Below are positions 34,589 through 41,751 of a stretch of DNA of 64,000 bases, piece by piece. The stretch is from Actinoalloteichus hoggarensis (GTDB lineage: Bacteria; Actinomycetota; Actinomycetes; Mycobacteriales; Pseudonocardiaceae). Location of the stretch: the NCBI RefSeq assembly GCF_002234535.1, contig NZ_CP022521.1, forward strand, positions 4,712,001-4,776,000, in the 5' to 3' direction. The notes under the pieces are model-generated. The model did no database searches and was not told the origin of the DNA. It saw only the letters and a program-made list of their open reading frames with translations. Position 1 is the first letter of the stretch. Each line of letters opens with the position of its first letter. Both the position numbers and the translations under genes were made by a program.

Positions 34589-34846
34589 GTGTCTGACGAT
34601 GAGAGGGTCCCGCAAGAGGACGAAGAGCACGTCCCAGACCAGCTCGATGATGAGTCCGCTCCGCCGGGCCGGAGCATGGATCCGCAGCGGCGCCTCGTGA
34701 GAATCTTGCACATCGGAGGCGCAGTCCTAGACTGGACGGCTGACCTCAGTGACTCGGCCGGCGCCGCATCTTTAGCAATGCTGGCCAGAGGCGTGGCAGT
34801 TGGCCTCCACGCGATAGCAGTTCTGACGGTGATGCGCCGCCGATAG
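34589..34846 (+). CDS. Small hypothetical protein with hydrophobic C terminus
   Basis: 85 residues from a GTG preceded by GAGAGGG. The first 30 residues are very acidic (DDERVPQEDEEHVPDQLDDE), and the last 30 contain a hydrophobic helix (LARGVAVGLHAIAVLTVM) ending in three Arg, which looks like a tail-anchored membrane segment. No family is recognised. It lies in the gap between array 1 and the relic array next to cas2. Codon use is only moderate, so it may not be real. Confidence 0.35.
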   Translation: MSDDERVPQEDEEHVPDQLDDESAPPGRSMDPQRRLVRILHIGGAVLDWTADLSDSAGAASLAMLARGVAVGLHAIAVLTVMRRR

Positions 34847-34935
34847 CCCTCGGCCGGATTGTATGCGCTCTTGTACTTTCCTGCCCTCGGTCGGCGTCAA
34901 ATTCTCGACTCTCCTCCAACATAGATCCGAGCAGG

Positions 34936-35025
34936 CGGCTCACCCCCACTTTCGCGGGGCAGACGGACGTTCGCATGCCGGTGTGCTGTTCGGTTCCGGC
35001 TCACCCCCGCTTTCGCGGGGAGGAT
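34936..35025 (-). CRISPR. Relic CRISPR mini-array (two repeats, one spacer) of a different repeat type
   Basis: Two 29-base units at 34936-34964 and 34997-35025 are exactly 61 bases apart with a 32-base spacer. On the - strand they carry the I-E end GTGAGCCG but have a stem CCCCGC/GCGGGG with a GAAA tetraloop instead of CTCCGC/GCGGAG with GCAA. The first has one change in the stem (GAAAGTGG). It sits 77 bases beyond the cas2 stop. It is probably the remains of an array from an older or different I-E system. Confidence 0.7.
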
Positions 35026-35102
35026 GCAGCCAGAGGATACAGCGGTGTCCTTCCTGCGGTTCGCCCCGCCCGGAAGGAGCGGAGGCATCGTGCCCTGATG
35101 TG

Positions 35103-35435
35103 CTATGGGGTTGTTGCTCCTACTTGGCCTGAGTTGGTCAGGGCTGCCTGTCGGCTGCTGAAGGAGATGAGGGTGAGTCCGTCGAAGTCGATGGGGCGTC
35201 GTCGGTGTTGTCCAGCGGTGTGTAGCTCGAATCCCTGTTCGTTGTCTGCGGGGTGGATGAGAACGGCGACGCCGTCTTCGACGCAGTCGCTGACGGCGCT
35301 CCACAGTTCGTCTCGTACGCGTGCGGAGACCGTGCCGACGTAGAGCTGGGGGGTGACTTCGAGGAGCCAGCGGGTGAGGGCTCCTCGAAGGTGGTCGGGC
35401 ACGGCGGTGGCCGCGATGGTGATCATCGATGCCAC
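35103..35435 (-). CDS. cas2: Cas2 (type I-E)
   Basis: 110 residues from the GTG at 35435, eight bases after AGGAGG; an internal ATG (35426) is an alternative. The sequence opens MITIAATAVPDHLRGALTRW followed by LLEVTPQLYVGTVS, the signature of I-E Cas2 (short ferredoxin fold, helix with HLRG, and YVG at the end of the second strand). Cas2 bridges two Cas1 dimers in the spacer-integration complex and is not thought to need its nuclease activity. It is the last gene of the cas operon, 40 bases after cas1. Confidence 0.93.
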   Translation of the reverse strand: MASMITIAATAVPDHLRGALTRWLLEVTPQLYVGTVSARVRDELWSAVSDCVEDGVAVLIHPADNEQGFELHTAGQHRRRPIDFDGLTLISFSSRQAALTNSGQVGATTP

Positions 35436-35475
35436 GGTGCTGTCCTCCTGGTCGTGGGGAACGGTCGTGAGGTGT

Positions 35476-36444
35476 TCAGAATTCGTCCGAGACGCTGTGG
35501 TTGATGGTGCCGGGTACTGCTCCGAGAACGGGGTCCCACAGGTCGACGAGCTGCTCTCCGGGGTCGGGGTCTTCGATGGACGTGTCGGGGTCGAGGAGGC
35601 GTTGCACGTCGGTCACCACGCGGGGCAGCAGTTTGAACAGGCGTAGGCCGTCGCGAAAGCTGCGGCGAGCCTGCTGTTCCGGCTTGTCGGCGTCGTGCAG
35701 AGAGAAGGCCAGGGGGATGGTGAGTTCGGCTTTGTAGAGGTCGGCGATGTCGTAGACGAAGGCGTGTTGGTTCCCGCTGTGGATGAAACCGAGTCCGGGG
35801 GAACATCCCATAGCGGTCAGGGCGGCGTGAACGATGCCGTAGAGGCTGGTGTTCGCCGCCGACAAGGCAAGGTTGACCGGGTCTTGGTTGTCCCAGTCGT
35901 CGGGGTCGTAGCTACGGCGGAAGCGGCTGATCTTGTATTGCTTGGCGAGTAGCCGGTAGAGGGCTTTGACGCGTTGACCTTCCATGCCACGCAGGCCGGC
36001 GAAGGTCGTCTGGGGAGGCACGGTGGCCACGCCGAAGCGCTGCTCGTACATGCGGATCGCCACGCGAAGGCGGCTGGCTTCGTCAGCCCAGGCGCGTGCT
36101 TGGCGTTCAAGCCAGGTGGTGGTCAGGCTGGCGGGAGTGAATCCGGCGTAGCAGCGCACGCCTCCTGAACCGGTGATGAGGACCGTCGTACCGTGTCGAA
36201 CGAGCGTGGTGAGAGCTCGGGTGGTGATGGAGACTCCGGGGCCGAGCAGGACCGCGTTCAGTGCGGCGGTGGGCAGGTAGACGGTTTCAGTGCCGTGGAT
36301 CGGGCTTTCGACGACGGCTAGGACCCCGGTGTCGTCCTGTAGCACGCGGACGATGTCGAGGTAGAGAAAGGACAGTGAGTCGGCGACGCGGGGAAGCATC
36401 GCGACGGTCGGGCGGGCCAGGCGGCGCCGTGCTTGGACGTTCAT
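35476..36444 (-). CDS. cas1: Cas1 (type I-E) spacer integrase
   Basis: 322 residues from the ATG at 36444, which overlaps the cas6e stop (ATGA). The N-terminal beta domain (DSLSFLYLDIVRVLQDDTGV) is followed by the VLLGPGVSITTRALTTLVRHGTTVLITG segment, and the helical domain has the metal-binding Glu region MEGQRVKALYRLLAKQY, SAANTSLYGIVHAALTAMG, IHSGNQHAFVYDIADLYKAELTIPLAF with its His and Asp. These are the residues that bind metal and catalyse transesterification of prespacer ends. The C-terminal tail is acidic. The enzyme looks intact. Confidence 0.95.
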   Translation of the reverse strand: MNVQARRRLARPTVAMLPRVADSLSFLYLDIVRVLQDDTGVLAVVESPIHGTETVYLPTAALNAVLLGPGVSITTRALTTLVRHGTTVLITGSGGVRCYAGFTPASLTTTWLERQARAWADEASRLRVAIRMYEQRFGVATVPPQTTFAGLRGMEGQRVKALYRLLAKQYKISRFRRSYDPDDWDNQDPVNLALSAANTSLYGIVHAALTAMGCSPGLGFIHSGNQHAFVYDIADLYKAELTIPLAFSLHDADKPEQQARRSFRDGLRLFKLLPRVVTDVQRLLDPDTSIEDPDPGEQLVDLWDPVLGAVPGTINHSVSDEF

Positions 36445-37085
36445 CGCGCCGGCGCCAGGGTAAGCAGACCGCAGCCGTAGGCCTTGCCGCGGCCGATGCC
36501 GTCGAGCAGCCGGCGGCGGAGGAGGTCGGCGTCGGTGATCAGTGCTCGTCCGTCGAACAGTGTGCGGGCGTGGCGGATCTTGTCCGCGCTGTCGGCCCGC
36601 TCGCCGCGGGCCGAGCCCAATGGGGTTGTCAGCACGGTCTGGACCTGAAGTCCGGAGGCCTCCGCGTGGCGATGCCACCACTCTTCGGCCTCGGCGCCGT
36701 GAAGAGGCAGGACGGCGGTGAGGTTGCGGGCGGCGCGCGTCGTCTTACCGAGTCTGCGGATGGCGTTGCCCGCGATGCGGTAGTGCACGGCCCTGCCGGG
36801 ACGTAGTCCCTCCACGAGTGGGTCCAGGTTACGGGTGGTGGCGGAGCCATAGTGCTCGGGCAGGGCGTGGAGGTCGGGGGGAACCTGACTCTGCAGGAGG
36901 ATCTCCGCACCAGTCGCGGAGGTCTCGACTCGGAAGAGCACGCCGAGGTGTCGCCGGGGATCGTCACCGAGGTCGTCGGGGAAGAGGGAGAGCAGGCGGT
37001 GGTGCATTCCTACTGCGCTGGCGAGGTCACGTCGTGCCTGGCGCAGACGCATGTCGGGTTTGATCTGGGTGAGCCAGAGTGTCAT
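36441..37085 (-). CDS. cas6e: Cas6e CRISPR RNA endonuclease
   Basis: 214 residues from the ATG at 37085 (ATGA overlap with cas5). It shows the Cas6e features: N-terminal LTQIKPDMRLRQARRDLASAVGMHHRLLSLFPDD (with the HH/LFP segment of the first RAMP fold), HLGVLFRVE, and the C-terminal glycine-rich loop GIGRGKAYGCGLLTLAPAR that all Cas6e proteins share. It cuts the repeat transcript after the hairpin and stays bound to the crRNA in Cascade. The short stem with a GNRA loop in the repeats is its expected substrate. Confidence 0.94.
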   Translation of the reverse strand: MTLWLTQIKPDMRLRQARRDLASAVGMHHRLLSLFPDDLGDDPRRHLGVLFRVETSATGAEILLQSQVPPDLHALPEHYGSATTRNLDPLVEGLRPGRAVHYRIAGNAIRRLGKTTRAARNLTAVLPLHGAEAEEWWHRHAEASGLQVQTVLTTPLGSARGERADSADKIRHARTLFDGRALITDADLLRRRLLDGIGRGKAYGCGLLTLAPAR

Positions 37086-37945
37086 CGGGACGCTTTCGTG
37101 CCGGGGTGTGCTTCGAGGTAGTGGGTCACAGCGGTGAGGTAGTCGACTCCCAGGCCCGCGCATTGGGTGGCGGGAAGTCTCAGGCGACGGGTGTAGCGGT
37201 CGCGGGATCGGTAGCGGCGGTCGCCGGGGTCGAAGCTGATCGGGTCGTCGCCGATGTCACCGACCGGTTCGTCCGGTACTTGAACGCCGGCGGGTTGGTC
37301 CTCGTCATCGCGGCCAACGGGAAGGCCGTCGAGTGGTGTGTCCGCGTGGGCGTCGACGTGCACCTGTTCCTCCTCATCGGAGGGCTGCGGTCGAGCCAGA
37401 GGCAGGTTGACGAGGTGACACAGCGGGTCGGGGAAGAGCCCGAGGAACAGAGGCAGCGACGGTGGGCAGGATCGGCGTCCGAGATAGAGGGGCCAGGCGG
37501 GTTCTCGCAGCGCGTGGGCGCAGCGGGTCAGGAGGGCATCCTCGTCGGTCAGTGCCGTCACGGCGACGGTGAAGGCGGCGTCGGCCAGGTAATAGCGGTG
37601 GGAGAGCAGAGTCGCGGCGTCGCGCGGCCGTTTCCCGCCTTCGGCGGTGGTGACCGTGTGCTTGTTGCTCTTCTGTCGTTGGTCGCCGCCGACGGTGTGC
37701 AGGTCTCGCAGCAGGACACCTGGGCGATCCACTCGGATCGTGATGCGCAGGGCTGCGAGGTCGGAGATCGGCTCGGTGCGGGCGCGTCCGAGTGCGGCGG
37801 CGAGTAATCCGACAACACCGGATCGGGTGGGTACTCGGGCGGTGTCGCGTTCGGTGAAGTGGCTGTGCTCGCCCCAGGACTGTAGGGGGCCCGTCAGATG
37901 CAACAGCAGTCCGGCGGCGGGTCCGGGTGTGGACGAGGAGGTCAT
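37082..37945 (-). CDS. cas5: Cas5e Cascade subunit
   Basis: 287 residues. The N terminus LLLHLTGPLQSWGEHSHFTERDTARVPTRSGVVGLLAAALG is the Cas5 family start (hydrophobic strand, QSWG, and SGVVGLLAAALG). Cas5e caps the 5' handle of the crRNA and contacts Cse1. It is longer than most Cas5e (about 220-250) because of an acidic insert (about 190-240, SDEEEQVHVDAHADTPLDG and following). It overlaps both neighbours by ATGA. Confidence 0.93.
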   Translation of the reverse strand: MTSSSTPGPAAGLLLHLTGPLQSWGEHSHFTERDTARVPTRSGVVGLLAAALGRARTEPISDLAALRITIRVDRPGVLLRDLHTVGGDQRQKSNKHTVTTAEGGKRPRDAATLLSHRYYLADAAFTVAVTALTDEDALLTRCAHALREPAWPLYLGRRSCPPSLPLFLGLFPDPLCHLVNLPLARPQPSDEEEQVHVDAHADTPLDGLPVGRDDEDQPAGVQVPDEPVGDIGDDPISFDPGDRRYRSRDRYTRRLRLPATQCAGLGVDYLTAVTHYLEAHPGTKASR

Positions 37946-39123
37946 TCCGGAGTCTCCGCCTTCAGCGCCGCGGTCACCGCGTTGTCGATGAGTGTGTCGA
38001 ATGAGGTCTCACGAACTCCGAGGTGTGCCAGGTTCACGTCGTCGGTGCTCACCCAGCTCGAGTTCAGGGCACTGCGTGATCCCAGCAGTGTGGCGGCGGC
38101 TTTGGCGTAGGAGTCGAGAGCGGCACGCGAGGGCGCGGCGTGCCCCCCGTCGCGGGCGGCGTGCACGGGCTTCTCGAAAGCGGCGGCGTAGGAGATGGGA
38201 CGGTCGCGGCGGACGACGAGGTGCGCGAGGTCGGGGATGGTGTGCGGGGCTGTCGCGGTGCGCTTGGCCTGCGGGAGGGACAGCAGGAAGGCATCGAGGA
38301 ACGCCGCGGTCAGGGTGCGTGCCGCGTCGAGGTCGTCACCGAGGTTGCGGAGCAGGTCGTCGAGGTCGACCGTGGCGTAGCGGTAGAAGACCCCTGCGCT
38401 GTATTCGATGGTGCCCATGTGGGCGCTGCCGGTCTCGTCTGCCCAAGCCGAAGAGACGTCGTCGACGGCGTTGAAGTAGTCCACCTCGACGTCGGTGGTG
38501 TGAGTGGTGAAGGAATGGGCGACCTGCACCGCCCCGTCGACACTCGAGTTGTCGATCTCGGCGAGCATCCTGCCGAAAAGGTTGATCACACCGTTGCGTG
38601 AGCGCAGAATGTCGCGAATCTCGGTGACGGGCAGGACGCTCTTCGTCGTCTTGCCTGTGTCCTTCGCGGCAGTGATCTCGTCGCGGTGTGCCTCGGCGAG
38701 GTCGGCCAACGACTGCACGGCCGTGGCGGGCACGTAGAGCATCGCGCTGGTGAGCAGCGGTGAGGTCGAGGTCTTCGCAGCGTCCTTGTCCTTGGGTGTC
38801 TCGGTCTTGATGCCCGATCCGGTGGCCACGTGCCTCCCGGCCTTGGCCGCGAGATCCGCGGGCCACTGCCGGGCGTCGCGAAGTTCCGCTTCGACGGCTT
38901 CGCCGATGCGTCGGGTGCGCAGCGCCTGCTCGCCGATGCGCTTCTGGAATTCGGTGCGGGCAGCTCGTTTCCAGCTTTGGCTGCTGACTCGGGTGCGCGA
39001 GGTGTTGCCGTACTGGACGGTCTTCACCGAGTTGGTGTCGTCGCGGTTGAGATTGGCGAACGGCACGCTGTGCAGCACATGCACATCGATGAAACGGCCG
39101 GGTGTCTGGGTCGGACGAGACAT
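37942..39123 (-). CDS. cas7: Cas7e (Cse4) Cascade backbone subunit
   Basis: 393 residues from an ATG with AGGAGA five bases upstream. The start FIDVHVLHSVPFANLNRDDTNSVKTVQYGN and SSQSWKRAARTEF are strongly conserved in Cas7e; the thumb and palm regions follow (FTTHTTDVEVDYFNAVDDV, MGTIEYSAGVFYRYATVDLDDLL). Six copies form the crRNA-binding backbone of Cascade. A gap of 57 bases separates it from cse2, the widest inside the cse1-to-cas2 run. Confidence 0.95.
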   Translation of the reverse strand: MSRPTQTPGRFIDVHVLHSVPFANLNRDDTNSVKTVQYGNTSRTRVSSQSWKRAARTEFQKRIGEQALRTRRIGEAVEAELRDARQWPADLAAKAGRHVATGSGIKTETPKDKDAAKTSTSPLLTSAMLYVPATAVQSLADLAEAHRDEITAAKDTGKTTKSVLPVTEIRDILRSRNGVINLFGRMLAEIDNSSVDGAVQVAHSFTTHTTDVEVDYFNAVDDVSSAWADETGSAHMGTIEYSAGVFYRYATVDLDDLLRNLGDDLDAARTLTAAFLDAFLLSLPQAKRTATAPHTIPDLAHLVVRRDRPISYAAAFEKPVHAARDGGHAAPSRAALDSYAKAAATLLGSRSALNSSWVSTDDVNLAHLGVRETSFDTLIDNAVTAALKAETPE

Positions 39124-39180
39124 GGGTTCTCCTGTGGAGCGGTGGGAGTCGGGGCCGGGTCGGGTAAATGTTGCGACCGG

Positions 39181-39969
39181 TCAACCGGCCGTGGGGGTCG
39201 AAGGGAGTGCGGAGTCATCCGCCTTCTCCGCAGCATTACGGTCCAAGGCCCGCAGTTCGCGATAGAAGTCACGCAGCCAGCGCCGGGTGATGTCAGGGCG
39301 ATAGCGAGGCCAGCGGGAGAGATCGGACAGCAGACGCGCAAAGTCGATCAACATGTCGGCGTCGGCGAGTTGGCGGACAGCGGCAGGCAGGTGCCGGATC
39401 AGCCCGGACGATGTCTGTCGGGTCAGCGTCGTCAGACGAGCCTCGGCGCTGTTCTCTCGCAGTGCCTTGTCATGCCGCTTCCCGTCTTGCGTGCGACGCG
39501 CGACTGCGACGCCGAACACCGCACCGAGGCTCCGTCCCCACCTGCTCGATGCCGTGGAGGGCGTGTCTGGATCCCACGGCCCGTCAGAGCCGGCTGCCGG
39601 GACTGCGGACACGCTCGACGGTTGATCGGTTCCGGTGACCGGTGTCTCGGCAGCGGTTGAGCTCGCGTCGTCGTCGATGTCCGGGCACAGTTTCCGTAGG
39701 TCGTCTCGGTCGAGGGAAGCGATCATCGCGGCGACCGCATAGTAGGCGGTTTCCGATTCGGGACGCGCCATGATGGCGTCGGGCAGGATGCGTGCGACGA
39801 TCGCGTGCATGCGCGGCGCTTGTGGTACGGCTTTACCGAGGCCGCTGCGCAAGCTGGCCCGGGCTCCTCGGTCGGTGAGACACCTCTCGGCGATCTTGCG
39901 AACGAACGCCCGCTCGTACTCCAGCGGTTCCCGCTGAGACAAGGCTGCCGGCGTGGTCGTTGTCCTCAC
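39181..39969 (-). CDS. cse2: Cse2 (Cas11) Cascade small subunit
   Basis: 262 residues from the GTG at 39969, overlapping the cse1 stop (GTGA). Helical, with N-terminal region GARASLRSGLGKAVPQAPRMHAIV and C-terminal LIRHLPAAVRQLADADMLIDFARLLSDLSRWPRY, which match Cse2. A Ser/Thr/Pro-rich insert lies at about 115-150. Two copies stabilise the target R-loop in Cascade. Longer than the E. coli protein because of the insert, as is common in actinobacteria. Confidence 0.9.
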   Translation of the reverse strand: MRTTTTPAALSQREPLEYERAFVRKIAERCLTDRGARASLRSGLGKAVPQAPRMHAIVARILPDAIMARPESETAYYAVAAMIASLDRDDLRKLCPDIDDDASSTAAETPVTGTDQPSSVSAVPAAGSDGPWDPDTPSTASSRWGRSLGAVFGVAVARRTQDGKRHDKALRENSAEARLTTLTRQTSSGLIRHLPAAVRQLADADMLIDFARLLSDLSRWPRYRPDITRRWLRDFYRELRALDRNAAEKADDSALPSTPTAG

Positions 39970-41579
39970 GTGTCGTCTCCCTCGTCGGTACCGCTCCCAG
40001 CGCCCTTCGTCTTGCGCGGGTTCTTGTCGGGGCGGCCCCTGTACAGCTCGATGCGTGCGGTCTCGACCGCCCGCGCGCCACTACGAGTGACCGTGGCGGA
40101 ACGGGTCACCTCGTTGTAGGCGCGCTCGGCGATGTCGCGAAATGCCTTGACCGCTTCCGCGGCCGTGGCCGGGGTGAGATCACCTGCGGTGAGACGTCGC
40201 CAGAACTCGTCTTCGGCCGCTGGCCAGTAGCGTGCCGCGGCATCCCGTGACCAGGCGATGTCCTTGGAGTCCTGTCTCCTGCCGCCGGTGTAGGACAGCC
40301 ATGCCGTCTTCGTCGCCCTGTCCAGCCTGTGACCTATCGACTCGCCTTTCTCCCGTAGGAAGCCCGCATCGCCGGCGCGCTTCGGGCTGGTCTCCTCGAA
40401 CATTCCGAAGACCGGCGGCGTCGTACCGGTGACGAACTGTCGGTCCTTTGCCTGGGCATCCTGGTCGAACCCCAGAGCACGGACCCGCAAGGTGACCTCT
40501 GCTTCGTCGACGTCGGCAGCTGAAGCGAACACTTCGGGTCGGCGAGGCGCACCGGCAGTCGGTGAAGTGACGAGCAGCAACGCGTCCAAGTCCCGCCACA
40601 ACGCACGATCCGACTTCGCGGGGCGCGGATAACGGTTGCCTGCGACGCTGGTCTGCCAGATCAGGTAGGCGTCCTCAGTGGGGGGTCTGGCCGTGCGGAA
40701 GGCCCAGGTGACGTAGGCGTCGGCGACGCACCGGCCAGTCGCATCCGGCAGCAAGAGCACCGCGTGCGAGGTCTGATCCGTCAATGCCGAGCACGGACCG
40801 GTGACTGCCGGTCGAGGCCCCAACGGATCGAGGAGTTCCCGACGCTCCCACGCGCACAGATCGCGCTGTGGGTCGACATCACTCGCGGGCTCGGCGAGCC
40901 CTGCCAGCAGCGACTGGAACAGGGTGGGTGCCAGCGGATGGTAAGACAGCGCAGCACGCAGCGGGCCGGCCGTGCTGTTGTGTTCCTTGGTCTGCTCCAC
41001 CTGCCGAGAGGAACAGATTCCAGAAGCCCCGTAGTACCGCCACACCAGCAGGTGAAGGACCGCTTCAGCCGAGGAGACCGGCGTCCTGCGGGTGGAGTCG
41101 ACACGGCTGAACCACGCGTGGTTGCCTCCTGAAGGCCGGGTGACGACAAGCTTGTCCACCCCCACAGTCGCAGGACACTGCTCCGCCAGCCTCGGGTCCT
41201 GCAGGAAGGGGCGTTCCGGGTCGTACAGGCGGAACGACGAGGCCTCGGTGTCGAAGTAACTCGATATCGCTTCGACGTCGAAATTGCCATGTTCGAGGAT
41301 CTCGAGTCGACGCGTGCTCCACTTCCCGGCCCCTGACGCCGTTCCTCCGCTCTTCCGATCCAGCCCCGTGATCCTCGCCGTCAACGCGTAGAGCACGCGC
41401 CACAACGCTGATTCCGCCGGAGGGACCGTGATGGCCGGCCCGACGATCTGGTGCGCGTAGGTCAGAAGATCACACAGCCCGAGGGCTGCGCGCTGCTGCA
41501 GTTCGGCAGGCGCGGTCGGCAGCCACCGTACTGGAATCCAGGGCTCGATCCGCAGGTCGAACAGTGCAGAATCCGCCAT
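39966..41579 (-). CDS. cse1: Cse1 (Cas8e) Cascade large subunit
   Basis: 537 residues from the ATG at 41579 (GAGAAGG upstream). It opens FDLRIEPWIPVRW, the conserved start of Cse1, then LGLCDLLTYAHQIVGPA, LYDPERPFLQDPRL and WFSR-type loop residues. Cse1 reads the protospacer-adjacent motif and recruits Cas3. The C terminus is a four-helix bundle ending in a basic tail (RGRPDKNPRKTKG). A longer frame upstream exists but begins past the normal Cse1 N terminus, so I did not use it. Confidence 0.93.
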   Translation of the reverse strand: MADSALFDLRIEPWIPVRWLPTAPAELQQRAALGLCDLLTYAHQIVGPAITVPPAESALWRVLYALTARITGLDRKSGGTASGAGKWSTRRLEILEHGNFDVEAISSYFDTEASSFRLYDPERPFLQDPRLAEQCPATVGVDKLVVTRPSGGNHAWFSRVDSTRRTPVSSAEAVLHLLVWRYYGASGICSSRQVEQTKEHNSTAGPLRAALSYHPLAPTLFQSLLAGLAEPASDVDPQRDLCAWERRELLDPLGPRPAVTGPCSALTDQTSHAVLLLPDATGRCVADAYVTWAFRTARPPTEDAYLIWQTSVAGNRYPRPAKSDRALWRDLDALLLVTSPTAGAPRRPEVFASAADVDEAEVTLRVRALGFDQDAQAKDRQFVTGTTPPVFGMFEETSPKRAGDAGFLREKGESIGHRLDRATKTAWLSYTGGRRQDSKDIAWSRDAAARYWPAAEDEFWRRLTAGDLTPATAAEAVKAFRDIAERAYNEVTRSATVTRSGARAVETARIELYRGRPDKNPRKTKGAGSGTDEGDDT

Positions 41580-41751
41580 CAACACCTTCTCAGATGAACT
41601 CGTGACCAGCCGAGCCGTCACGTTCTCAACGGGCGACTCAGCGGCTGTCGGTGAAAATTTCATGTTGCTGTTCTCGGTAGCGAGGCCCGCGCGAACGTCG
41701 GTCCTGTGTCTGATCGAGCGGGAGAGTAACAAGGTGCTCCGACAAGAACGA
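41580..41751 (-). promoter_or_regulatory. Gap between cas3 and cse1, probable Cascade promoter
   Basis: 172 bases separate the cas3 stop from the cse1 start, whereas all later cas genes overlap or are within 60 bases. The stretch is locally AT-richer, so a second promoter for cse1 to cas2 is likely. I cannot point to a certain -10 or -35. Confidence 0.4.

Noticed and set aside
35057-35085. A third unit of the relic array
   Set aside because: The first 14 bases match partly, but the hairpin and the end do not and the spacing is one base off.
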